Source of the DNA: Parabacteroides sp.
GTDB lineage: Bacteria > Bacteroidota > Bacteroidia > Bacteroidales > Tannerellaceae
Assembly: GCA_017481945.1 (NCBI GenBank)
Contig: JAFUOJ010000014.1
Coordinates: forward strand, 1-64,000
Length of the DNA stretch: 64,000 bases
Direction: 5' to 3'
The notes under the pieces were generated by a model. That model saw only the letters and a list, made by a program, of their open reading frames with translations, was not told the DNA's origin and ran no database searches. Positions 54,909 through 62,646 of this stretch are shown here, in pieces. The position numbers were made by a program, and so were the translations under genes. Each line of letters begins with the position of its first letter. The stretch's first letter is position 1.

Positions 54909-55694
54909 TTACATTTCTCGAATCCAGATATTTCTGAAGCTGATTGGTTCACTCGGATCTCCATGTGATTGTAAACGAATCTTACCTGCACCGTGAGGTT
55001 TTACTTTCGGAAAACCAATATATTCAGTGGTACCTAAGATTGTTGTATTGTTTTGTAGAACAACTCCATTCTGAATAACGGTTACACGTGGAGGAACACG
55101 GTATGTACCATCTTCTTTAAAAATAGGAGCAGAATAGATGATGTCATACACATTCCATTCTCCCGGTTTACGCATAGCATTTACTAATGGCGGCGTTTGT
55201 TTGTACACACTTCCTGTTTGTCCATTTACGTATGTCTCATTGTTATAGCAGTCTAAGATTTGAATCTCATATTTGTCTTGTAGAAACACTCCACTGTTTC
55301 CACGACCTTGGCTTTTCCCTGTAATATTTTCTGGTACACACCATTCAATATGTAACTGGAAATTCTCAAATGCTTGTTTAGTTAATATATCTCCTTTTTT
55401 CTTGTTTACCGTAAATACACCGTCGTGAACATCCCATTCTGCCGGTCCTCCTCCTTTGGCACTTTCCCAAGCAGAAAGATCTTTTCCATCAAATAGGATA
55501 ATCGCGTCTGAAGGAGCACTGTTTGTTTTAATGTCACCCGGAGTAACTACTTTGGGTTGAGGTGTCCAATATTCGGACATACCCGGTCTCATTTTTTCCT
55601 GTTCAGGATACTGTTTTTCTTGTGCATTTGCATTCATGCTGGCTGTACAAGCTAATATAGCCAAAGCCATTTTCATTGTCATGTTTCTGTTCAT
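54909..55694 (-). CDS. Exported DUF1080 (3-keto-disaccharide hydrolase-like) protein
   Basis: 261 residues with a signal peptide (about 1-25, MNANAQ). A concanavalin-like jelly roll follows: LFDGKDLSAWESA near 70, NSGVFLQDKYEIQILD near 152 and ISFRNIWIREM at the end, the DUF1080 signature. Members act on glycosides such as 3-keto-glucosides or bind glycans. The start at 55694 is chosen because the signal peptide begins there; an upstream in-frame ATG at 55754 is unlikely. It stands alone. Confidence 0.82.
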   Translation of the reverse strand: MNRNMTMKMALAILACTASMNANAQEKQYPEQEKMRPGMSEYWTPQPKVVTPGDIKTNSAPSDAIILFDGKDLSAWESAKGGGPAEWDVHDGVFTVNKKKGDILTKQAFENFQLHIEWCVPENITGKSQGRGNSGVFLQDKYEIQILDCYNNETYVNGQTGSVYKQTPPLVNAMRKPGEWNVYDIIYSAPIFKEDGTYRVPPRVTVIQNGVVLQNNTTILGTTEYIGFPKVKPHGAGKIRLQSHGDPSEPISFRNIWIREM

Positions 55695-55784
55695 GGTCTC
55701 TATGTTTTTTCGGTTTGAAAATAATTCTTTGCAAAGATATAAAAAGGGATACATAGATAGATTCTATACATCCCTTTTTTCTGG

Positions 55785-56264
55785 CTATGAATTTAATATT
55801 TCTGGCTTATGATTAAACAGACGTTGTTCTGCTAACCGTTCATATTTAGTCCCCGGACGTCCATAATTACAATAGGGATAAATACTAATACCACCGCGAG
55901 GAGTAAAAATACCTGTCACCTCAATGTACTTTGGATCCATCAGTTGAATTAAATCTTTCATTATGATATTTACACAGTCTTCATGAAAAGCTCCATGACT
56001 ACGGAAACTAAACAGATAAAGTTTTAAACTTTTACTTTCTACCATTTTGATATCCGGAATATAATCTATGTAGATTGTTGCGAAATCCGGTTGTCCGGTA
56101 ATTGGACAAAGGCTGGTAAATTCCGGGCAGTTAAATCGAACCCAATAATCGTTTTCAGGATGTTTGTTTGTAAATGCTTCTAATACTTCAGGTGCATAAT
56201 CCTGACGATAAACAGTTGCTCCTCCTAACAGGTGCAATTCGTTTTCTTCTTTTCTTGTATCCAT
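55785..56264 (-). CDS. queF: NADPH-dependent preQ0 reductase QueF
   Basis: 159 residues, the short YkvM-type QueF. It reduces 7-cyano-7-deazaguanine to preQ1 for queuosine in tRNA. The catalytic Cys and QueF motif are in [16 protein letters not shown] near 49-64, and the family [13 protein letters not shown] is near 76, with [11 protein letters not shown] near 90 giving the Asp. No preQ1 riboswitch was recognised upstream. Confidence 0.95.
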   Translation of the reverse strand: MDTRKEENELHLLGGATVYRQDYAPEVLEAFTNKHPENDYWVRFNCPEFTSLCPITGQPDFATIYIDYIPDIKMVESKSLKLYLFSFRSHGAFHEDCVNIIMKDLIQLMDPKYIEVTGIFTPRGGISIYPYCNYGRPGTKYERLAEQRLFNHKPEILNS

Positions 56265-56325
56265 ATTTATTTCTTGTTTTTAATACGTGGTTGAACAAGC
56301 ACACGGAAGTTTGAAAACTTCGCTG

Positions 56326-56333
56326 CAAATATA
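56326..56333 (-). promoter_or_regulatory. -7 element before queF
   Basis: Minus-strand TATATTTG, about 60 bases before the queF start. A 16-base palindrome GAAGTTTGAAAACTTC at 56306-56321 lies between it and the gene, in the untranslated leader. Confidence 0.4.
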
Positions 56334-56488
56334 GACATTAAATTAAGAGAAGAAACAGACCTTTTCATAAAAAGTTTATAGGAGGAAGTAGATGTCTCTT
56401 TACAGTTATTAGATGGAATTTGCACAAAAAAAACACTTTTGTGCGGCACATTTCTGTAATAAGTGTGCAATATTAGAAAAAAACTACT

Positions 56489-56496
56489 TATATTTG
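56489..56496 (+). promoter_or_regulatory. -7 element before the OmpP1/FadL gene
   Basis: TATATTTG matches TAnnTTTG, about 54 bases before the start codon at 56550. Confidence 0.45.
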
Positions 56497-56549
56497 CACC
56501 CGTTTTTGTGTTGTAAAACATAACTGGAATTATAACAAGTTTTATTTAT

Positions 56550-57998
56550 ATGGCGAAAAAAGTATTATTAGGTGCAGCATTGTTGATGGCTTCTAACCTT
56601 GCATTTGCAGGAGGTCTTCTCACCAACACAAACCAAAATGCTGCATTCCTTCGTAATCCGTCTCGTGATGCAGTGATTGCAATTGACGGTGTATGTAGCA
56701 ACCCGGCAGGTATTGCGTATCTGCCAGAAGGTTTTCATCTTTCATTAAGCTGGCAAGGTGCTTGGCAAAAACGCCAGATCACCTCTTCATCTCCGCTTTA
56801 TCAGTTGGGTACAATGAATAATGGTGCTTCTGAAAAGTTCTTTGAAGGCGTATCTAAAGCTCCGGTTATACCCTCTTTCCAAGCTGCTTATGTGTTTAAT
56901 GATAAATGGTCTGTTTCAGCTCAGTTCGCAGTTGGCGGCGGTGGTGGAGAATGTAAATTCGACAATGGTCTGCCGATGTTTGAACAAATGGTTGCAGGAC
57001 AGATGGCAAATGCTATAGCTCCGGGAAAACCTTATTCAATGACTCAGAACTTAGTTGGTGAACAATATTTCTATGGTCTTCAAGTAGGTGCTACTTATAA
57101 GATAATGGAACACCTTTCTGTCTTTGCCGGTGTACGTGGTGTTTTGGCTAATTGTGGTTACACAGGAGCTATTACAGGCATAACAGTAGATGGAAATAAT
57201 GCAGCTTATTATTCAAATCTGTCACAAATGGCTGCCGCAGGTGCTCAACAAGCTGCCGCAGGTGCGGAAGCAGCTATGGCTGCAGGTAATGCAACTTTGG
57301 CACAACAGTTGGCTGCACAAGCTGAAGGTTTGAAAAATTCTGCCGTTCAAGCAGGGACAGTTGCAGCTATGATGTCAGACTATCAATTGGATTGTTCACA
57401 GGAAGGTTTAGGGATTACTCCGATTTTAGGGGTAGACTTTAACTATGGTAAATGGAACGTTGCTGCGAAATATGAATTCCGTACAAAGATTAACTTAGAA
57501 AACGAATCCAATAATAGTGCAAACGTAGACGCTTTAATGCCGGAGTATGCAGACGGTGCAAAAGTTCGTTCAGACGTTCCTGCCTTGTTGACTTTAGGTG
57601 TTCAGTATTCAGTTTTACCAACTTTGCGTGTAAACGGTGGTTATCACCAGTATTTTGATAAAGACGCGAAAGGAAATCCTACCGCAGTTAGTAAAAATAC
57701 GTATGAATTTAGTGTAGGTGCTGAATGGGATATTACGGATCGTTTCTTAGCAAGTTTCGGTGTACAACGTACAAAATATGGTTTCGATGACGAAGATATG
57801 AAAAACACTACATTTAACATCAGCTCTGTTGCTCTTGGTATTGGTGGTGCAATTCGTCTATCAGAAGTATTGAAATTAAACATTGCTTACTTCCATTCAT
57901 TCTATGAAGATCATGAAGTTCCTAATGCTGTCGCAGGAACAGATTTGTATACTCGTAAGAATGATGTAGTAGGTGTGAGTCTTGATTTCAAATTCTAA
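56550..57998 (+). CDS. OmpP1/FadL-family outer-membrane transport protein
   Basis: 482 residues with a signal peptide (about 1-20, AFAGG). The FadL-like N-terminal hatch contains the conserved SNPAGIAYLPEG near 50, followed by a 14-strand barrel ending in DFKF. FadL proteins pass hydrophobic molecules such as fatty acids through the outer membrane. An Ala/Gln/Gly-rich segment (about 228-275, AAAGAQQAAAGAEAAMAAG) forms an extra, low-complexity periplasmic or surface loop not typical of short FadL proteins. Codon use suggests good expression. Confidence 0.9.
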   Translation: MAKKVLLGAALLMASNLAFAGGLLTNTNQNAAFLRNPSRDAVIAIDGVCSNPAGIAYLPEGFHLSLSWQGAWQKRQITSSSPLYQLGTMNNGASEKFFEGVSKAPVIPSFQAAYVFNDKWSVSAQFAVGGGGGECKFDNGLPMFEQMVAGQMANAIAPGKPYSMTQNLVGEQYFYGLQVGATYKIMEHLSVFAGVRGVLANCGYTGAITGITVDGNNAAYYSNLSQMAAAGAQQAAAGAEAAMAAGNATLAQQLAAQAEGLKNSAVQAGTVAAMMSDYQLDCSQEGLGITPILGVDFNYGKWNVAAKYEFRTKINLENESNNSANVDALMPEYADGAKVRSDVPALLTLGVQYSVLPTLRVNGGYHQYFDKDAKGNPTAVSKNTYEFSVGAEWDITDRFLASFGVQRTKYGFDDEDMKNTTFNISSVALGIGGAIRLSEVLKLNIAYFHSFYEDHEVPNAVAGTDLYTRKNDVVGVSLDFKF

Positions 57999-58024
57999 GC
58001 TTACTTATTTATAATTCTCCGTAG

Positions 58025-58066
58025 AAGCGTCTGACCGATTTTTAGAGGTTGGGCGCTTTTATTTTT
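58025..58066 (+). terminator. Terminator of the OmpP1/FadL gene
   Basis: AAGCGTCTGACC (58025-58036) pairs with GGTTGGGCGCTT (58047-58058) through G-U pairs, then a T run. Confidence 0.75.
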
Positions 58067-58109
58067 GTATAAATGGGAAAAGAGGTGCACAAAGATTACT
58101 AAAAGTTAC

Positions 58110-58117
58110 TACATTTG
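58110..58117 (+). promoter_or_regulatory. -7 element before the SGNH hydrolase gene
   Basis: TACATTTG matches TAnnTTTG. Transcription from here supports the start codon at 58163 and rules out an earlier in-frame start. Confidence 0.45.
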
Positions 58118-58162
58118 GGGGCAATAACATGTCGAACAATTGATCATTCAAACGTATTGTAT

Positions 58163-58870
58163 ATGAAAAAATATGTAGTTACCCTATTATTAGGTTTATT
58201 GTGCTGTCCATTCTGTTGGGCACAAAATGCGAAATCAGTTTCCATCTTAGGAGATTCTTATTCAACCTATGAAGGATATATGAAGCCGGATACCAATGCC
58301 GTATGGTATTGGAAGAATTTTGATCCTTCAAAAACCGATGTTGCTTCTGTACGTGAAACCTGGTGGCATCAGTTTATTAAAGAAAACGGTTATAAGTTGT
58401 GTAGAAACAATTCCTATTCAGGAACAACTATTTGTAATACAGGATATAAAGATAAGTCAGGAAAGTTTGCAGACTATAGCCAACGTTCTTTTATTGCTCG
58501 TATGGATGATTTAGGAGATCCGGATATCATCTTTATTTTTGGAGGTACAAATGATTCTTGGGCAGGAGTTCCTATAGGAGAATATAAATATGCAGATTGG
58601 ACAACTCAGGATTTGTATTCTTTCCGTCCTGCTTTATCTTACCTGTTAACAGAGATGAAAGATCGCTATCCGAATGTAGAAATCTATTTCCTATTAAATA
58701 CCCGATTAAAAGAGGAAATCAATGAATCAGTCAAGACGATTTGTGAAAAATGCGGCATTGATTACATTGTTTTACAAGAGATAGGAAAGATGGCCGGTCA
58801 TCCCTCTCGTGAAGGTATGAAGCAAATCAGTGAACAGATCAAAAAGTATATGGAAAACAAGAAAAAGTAA
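58163..58870 (+). CDS. Exported SGNH/GDSL hydrolase
   Basis: 235 residues with a signal peptide (about 1-19, CWAQ). SGNH blocks: SILGDSYSTYEG near 26 (the Ser of the GDS block), NSYSGTTI near 75 (Gly), IFIFGGTNDSW near 112 (Asn) and a C-terminal GHPSREG near 215 with the His. An acyl-esterase, possibly a carbohydrate de-acetylase. Stand-alone unit between terminators. Confidence 0.85.
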   Translation: MKKYVVTLLLGLLCCPFCWAQNAKSVSILGDSYSTYEGYMKPDTNAVWYWKNFDPSKTDVASVRETWWHQFIKENGYKLCRNNSYSGTTICNTGYKDKSGKFADYSQRSFIARMDDLGDPDIIFIFGGTNDSWAGVPIGEYKYADWTTQDLYSFRPALSYLLTEMKDRYPNVEIYFLLNTRLKEEINESVKTICEKCGIDYIVLQEIGKMAGHPSREGMKQISEQIKKYMENKKK

Positions 58871-58879
58871 TAAACAAAA

Positions 58880-58922
58880 AATAAAGTAAGAGCAGCTATT
58901 TAATAGCTGCTCTTACTTTATT
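58880..58922. terminator. Bidirectional terminator after the SGNH hydrolase
   Basis: Arms 58880-58900 and 58902-58922 are complementary over about 20 bp with A/T ends, followed by a T run on the plus strand. Confidence 0.88.
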
Positions 58923-58979
58923 TTTATCAACTTATTCTCTTTTAAATCAAACACATAATACATATAACTATCTAAACCA

Positions 58980-59246
58980 TTACACAGGGAAATCAGGATT
59001 CGGTCCCAAAATCGTATCATGGGTTGTTACCTGTTCTTCCTCTTTAATCTTTTCTATAGATTCCTTTTTAGAAAAAAACTCTATATCAGAACGAGAAAAA
59101 GATCGTGAACCTCTATAAGTACTTGATGTAGCCAATTCCATTATCCCTAAAGTCATTAATACCAGTATAATACAAATACATGTCCCGGATATATAACAAA
59201 ATGTTTTCCGAGAAAAGATAATATCTAAAAGTTTAAATAGCTGTGT
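58980..59246 (-). pseudogene. Open frame without a start codon, possible small-gene remnant
   Basis: An 88-codon frame on the minus strand reads a membrane-like helix (about residues 13-36, TFCYISGTCICIILVLMTLGI) followed by a charged tail with RSFSRSDIEFF and KIKEEEQVTTHD. It looks protein-like, but no ATG or GTG precedes the helix; an in-frame TAA stands just upstream and ATGGATACATAA in another frame suggests a lost start or frameshift. It may be the decayed 3' neighbour of the accessory operon. The rest of 58923-59331 holds nothing recognisable. Confidence 0.35.
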
Positions 59247-59331
59247 TTACGTTATGTATCCATATTAAAAGTTTATAATTAGAAATATTCAGTTTTTTAT
59301 TGGCATAAGTTGTGTGTGTCATTTGATAAAA

Positions 59332-60822
59332 TTAAGATTGTTGTATTTCTATCCCTTTTTTAAAACTTTCAACTAATTGTTTCCCAAAGTCTTTTGACCA
59401 AAAATTGTTTTCTGCAATTTTTTGAGCTAATAGGTCATATTCTGTTGTTTGTTCACTTTTTGGTTTTTTAGAAATTTCATAAACATGAAGAGATATAGAT
59501 TCTTCTGTGATAACTTGACGATAAATCTTCTTTAATTTTTTTTCTTCTATATATAGATTAGCAATTATATTACTTAATAACTGCCCTTTTTTATAAATAT
59601 CTTTTCCATATTGACGAACTATGTTTTGTAATAATTCATCCATAGAATTATATGTTTTACTTTTCTCAAAGTTTTGTTTGATAATTAATTTATCACTAGA
59701 ACGAATTTTTAATTTTATAGGATCACCTTGGGAATCTAATGTTATTTCGCTTTTTTCTATTATTAAAAAATCTAGATAATTCATTTTTAATGATGAAATA
59801 CGTTTTTCTAATTTGAACATTTTAGAAAAGTTGTAACTCTTTTCTAATTTTCCTTTATTTAATAAATATGGGATATGTATATAGGAATCTTTAAATTCTC
59901 TTTTTGTGTTTTCATAACTGTAGCTAGTAGGATTTGTCCATTGAAAACAAGAAGCTAAAAATTGACAATAATTATTTTCGTCATTAACAAAAACTATGGG
60001 TAGTGCTAAATTATTAAATATATTTTTAGCATGTGGAAAACTATTATCTATATGTGTTGAAGTATAAAGTATTCCTAATTTAAAATCAAAAAAAGTATAT
60101 TCTTCTTTTCTATAGTTATTTCTGTTATTTGTAATAATATATTCTGTTATTAGTTGTGGTACAATGTATTCTGGTTTGAAAGGATCTTCTCTATTTAATA
60201 CACAAATTGAAGAACTTATAATCATTGGTATTTTTTTTAATATCGAACTTAAGTTTTTATTAAAATCAATCTCTGTTGGAATTCGCAAATCTAAAACTGA
60301 AAAATCTTCTTTTGTAACAAACCTTGAAACCATCATATCGTCAAACTTTGGCCGTCCTAATTCTTCCCAACAATCATTTATACTTGAACCTAAATACAAA
60401 CAAGGATAACCAGGAGCACTATATCTTTGTGTTTTTACTATACCTTTCTTGTTTAGTGGTATATGAAACATATCTTTATAAGATGGTTTTTTATTCGTAT
60501 CAAATATTCTGGCCCTATAAAATACTTGTTCTTTGTTTATTTTTGAATAGTTAAGAAAAGGATCTTTATCTAATATATCTTTTATTAGATTGTATGCCTC
60601 ACTATACATCCCTTCGAAATAAGATTCAATACATTTATTGATTTTGTTATTACATTCTTGAACATAATTAATAATCTCATCTTTATCAGGTCCCAGATTT
60701 TTCTTGTTGGATTCTAATAGAGAAATATATCTTTCTAAAGTTTTAGAAAGTACATCACTTAAATTACCACTTTCATATTTTAAAGGAACTAATTCCATTA
60801 ATTTGCTATAAAACTGTTTCAT
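59332..60822 (-). CDS. RES-domain protein with C-terminal shared helical module
   Basis: 496 residues. An N-terminal helical part (about 1-95) could be the HEPN/RES N-terminal type domain. A RES domain follows (about 98-285): FYRARIF near 101, RYSAPGYPCLYLGSS near 133, CWEELGRP near 151 and the EYIVPQLITEYI strand near 218. RES-domain toxins such as ParT and MbcT attack NAD, so this may be an effector; the catalytic Arg-Tyr-Glu set needs structural confirmation. The last 100 residues (about 393-491) match the first 110 of the Sel1 protein upstream, with about half of 98 positions identical. AT-rich; last gene of the VWA-PP2C operon. Confidence 0.68.
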   Translation of the reverse strand: MKQFYSKLMELVPLKYESGNLSDVLSKTLERYISLLESNKKNLGPDKDEIINYVQECNNKINKCIESYFEGMYSEAYNLIKDILDKDPFLNYSKINKEQVFYRARIFDTNKKPSYKDMFHIPLNKKGIVKTQRYSAPGYPCLYLGSSINDCWEELGRPKFDDMMVSRFVTKEDFSVLDLRIPTEIDFNKNLSSILKKIPMIISSSICVLNREDPFKPEYIVPQLITEYIITNNRNNYRKEEYTFFDFKLGILYTSTHIDNSFPHAKNIFNNLALPIVFVNDENNYCQFLASCFQWTNPTSYSYENTKREFKDSYIHIPYLLNKGKLEKSYNFSKMFKLEKRISSLKMNYLDFLIIEKSEITLDSQGDPIKLKIRSSDKLIIKQNFEKSKTYNSMDELLQNIVRQYGKDIYKKGQLLSNIIANLYIEEKKLKKIYRQVITEESISLHVYEISKKPKSEQTTEYDLLAQKIAENNFWSKDFGKQLVESFKKGIEIQQS

Positions 60823-60827
60823 AATAA

Positions 60828-60992
60828 TTATTTCTTTTTAAACCATTCCAAAACCATTTTTCCGATCTTTCTCTCTACTCCTTGTTTAGAAAGAGGAATA
60901 CCTGTTTCTTTGGCTATTTGTTGTTTTACTTTTGTTATTCCTAACGCTCTTTTCCAAGAGAATGTAACTCCGGGTATTTTTAGTTTCATCAT
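60828..60992 (-). CDS. Small basic protein in the VWA-PP2C operon
   Basis: 54 residues, not found by a simple long-ORF cut-off. The sequence starts MMKLKIPGVTFSWKRALGIT and is Lys/Arg-rich, with KVKQQIAKETGIPLSKQG in the middle and ERKIGKMVLEW near the end. I recognise the pattern from short conserved bacterial hypothetical proteins. The start is one of two adjacent ATGs. It sits 34 bases after the Sel1 protein gene and 5 bases before the RES gene, so it is part of the operon. An adaptor or antitoxin-like role is only a guess from position. Confidence 0.7.
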   Translation of the reverse strand: MMKLKIPGVTFSWKRALGITKVKQQIAKETGIPLSKQGVERKIGKMVLEWFKKK

Positions 60993-61026
60993 ATTTTCTT
61001 TAATAGAGATGTATAGAATTTATAAA

Positions 61027-62646
61027 TTATTCATTATAGGATTTTCCTATAATTTCAGAACTCCTGTCTAAAAATAAATCAATTAGATTTTGAATTTTTG
61101 AAAGATCAATTATTTTAGGGCTATTCTGAGGAATACCATTTAAGAATTGATAATATCCTCCTGATTTATGTTTTGAAGGAGGTAAAATGACATGAGTTTT
61201 CCATAATAATTCTATTTTTTCAAAATTATTAGTGAATATTTTATTTGAAGAATAAGTTGAAACTACTTCGTCTGTATCTAAGTTTGGAAATTTTGTGACC
61301 CTTATTATAATATGAAATCCTTTTTGACTTCCCGAAATGGAAACCCATTCATAATCTTCTGAAAGTCCCAAACATTGTAGTATGTTTTTTAATATGTTTA
61401 TATTGACACAATTATCTATATCTATAGCTATTAAATTTTTATAACCTGTAATACAACCTACTCCTATTGAACGTTCCCACTTTAAAGAATTAAGTTCTTT
61501 TTTACTTTGTCTTTTTTTTGATAAATGTTTCCAAGGAGAACTCGGAGCTTTTGATATATTCTTTGCAAATTGGTCATAACTTACTATAGAATCACTTATT
61601 GATGTTATATTTAAACCTAAATTATAATAATGTTGTGCATTTGTTTTTAAACTTAATTTGTGGAAACAGCGTTCTATCTTTTCTTTAGCTTCAATATTTC
61701 CTTGTTCTGCCGCAAGTTTGTACCATTTTACTGCTTCATTATAATCTTGTTTAACTCCTCGTCCATACTCATAACATATCCCTAAATTATTTTGAGCTCT
61801 TGCGTATCCTTGCTCTGCTGCAAGTTTATACCATTTTACTGCTTCATTATAATCTTGTTTAATCCCTTCTCCGTTCTCATAACATACCCCTAAATTATTT
61901 TGAGCTGTTTCATTTCCTTGTTCCGCCGCAAGTTTATACCATTTTACTGCTTCATTATAATCTTGTTTAACACCTTGTCCATTCTTGTAACAATATCCTA
62001 AATTACATTGAGCTGTTTCATCTCCTTGTTCCGCTGCAAGTTTATACCATTTTACTGCTTCATTATAATCTTGTTTAACTCCTTCTCCATAATAATAACA
62101 TTCCCCTAAATTATATTGAGCTGTTTCATTTCCTTGCTCCGCTGCAAGTTTATACCATTTTACTGCTTCATAGTAATCTTGTTTAATACCTTTACCATAA
62201 TAATAACAGTATCCTAGATAATATTCTCCTTCTTTATTACCTTGATTAGCTAATTTAAAAAGAGTGTTAATGTCTGTGTTTTTATTAATAGAATCTATGT
62301 TTTTAGTATCCCCATTCTTTTCTAATAATAAAAGTCCTTCAATGAAGCTTTGGGTTATTTGTTGTCCAAATTCTTCTGACCAAAAGTTATTTTCTGCGAT
62401 TTGTTTGCTTAATTGATTACAAAATGCAGCTCGTTCAGAAAAGGGTTTTAGCGAAATTTCATGGATTCTCAAAGAGATAGAATCTTCCATGATTACTCGG
62501 CGATACACTCGTTTTAATTTTTCTTCACCGGTATAAAGATCGGCGATAAAGTTATATAACCGTTGTTTATCTGTATAAAGTTCTTTCCCATATTCAAGAA
62601 CTAAATCTCTTAACAGTTGATCAATAGATGAGTTTTTGTTAATCAT
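61027..62646 (-). CDS. Helical module-Sel1 repeat-PrimPol-like protein
   Basis: 539 residues in three parts. Residues 1-112 form an all-helical module also present at the C-terminus of the RES protein (YGKELYTDKQRLYNFIADLY, ENNFWSEEFGQQ). Residues 136-315 are five 36-residue Sel1 repeats of nearly identical sequence (EAVKWYKLAAEQG), used for protein contacts, with a sixth degenerate one. Residues about 380-510 resemble the N-terminal bifunctional primase-polymerase domain: AIDIDN near 407, SGSQKGFHIII near 438, and ILPPSKHKSGGYYQF near 487. The start overlaps the PP2C stop (ATGA), showing coupling. It may be a nucleotide-handling effector. Confidence 0.75.
   Translation of the reverse strand: MINKNSSIDQLLRDLVLEYGKELYTDKQRLYNFIADLYTGEEKLKRVYRRVIMEDSISLRIHEISLKPFSERAAFCNQLSKQIAENNFWSEEFGQQITQSFIEGLLLLEKNGDTKNIDSINKNTDINTLFKLANQGNKEGEYYLGYCYYYGKGIKQDYYEAVKWYKLAAEQGNETAQYNLGECYYYGEGVKQDYNEAVKWYKLAAEQGDETAQCNLGYCYKNGQGVKQDYNEAVKWYKLAAEQGNETAQNNLGVCYENGEGIKQDYNEAVKWYKLAAEQGYARAQNNLGICYEYGRGVKQDYNEAVKWYKLAAEQGNIEAKEKIERCFHKLSLKTNAQHYYNLGLNITSISDSIVSYDQFAKNISKAPSSPWKHLSKKRQSKKELNSLKWERSIGVGCITGYKNLIAIDIDNCVNINILKNILQCLGLSEDYEWVSISGSQKGFHIIIRVTKFPNLDTDEVVSTYSSNKIFTNNFEKIELLWKTHVILPPSKHKSGGYYQFLNGIPQNSPKIIDLSKIQNLIDLFLDRSSEIIGKSYNE
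61702..62241 (-). repeat. Five tandem 108-bp Sel1-coding repeats
   Basis: The DNA of the five Sel1 repeats repeats every 108 bases with long identical blocks (for example TTATACCATTTTACTGCTTC, present in each copy). The copies are much more alike than functional constraint needs, since synonymous sites agree too, which points to recent duplication or gene conversion and likely copy-number variation. Confidence 0.85.

Noticed and set aside
56265-56400. preQ1 riboswitch before queF
   Set aside because: No preQ1-I or II core pattern is visible; only a short palindrome and a -7 element are seen.
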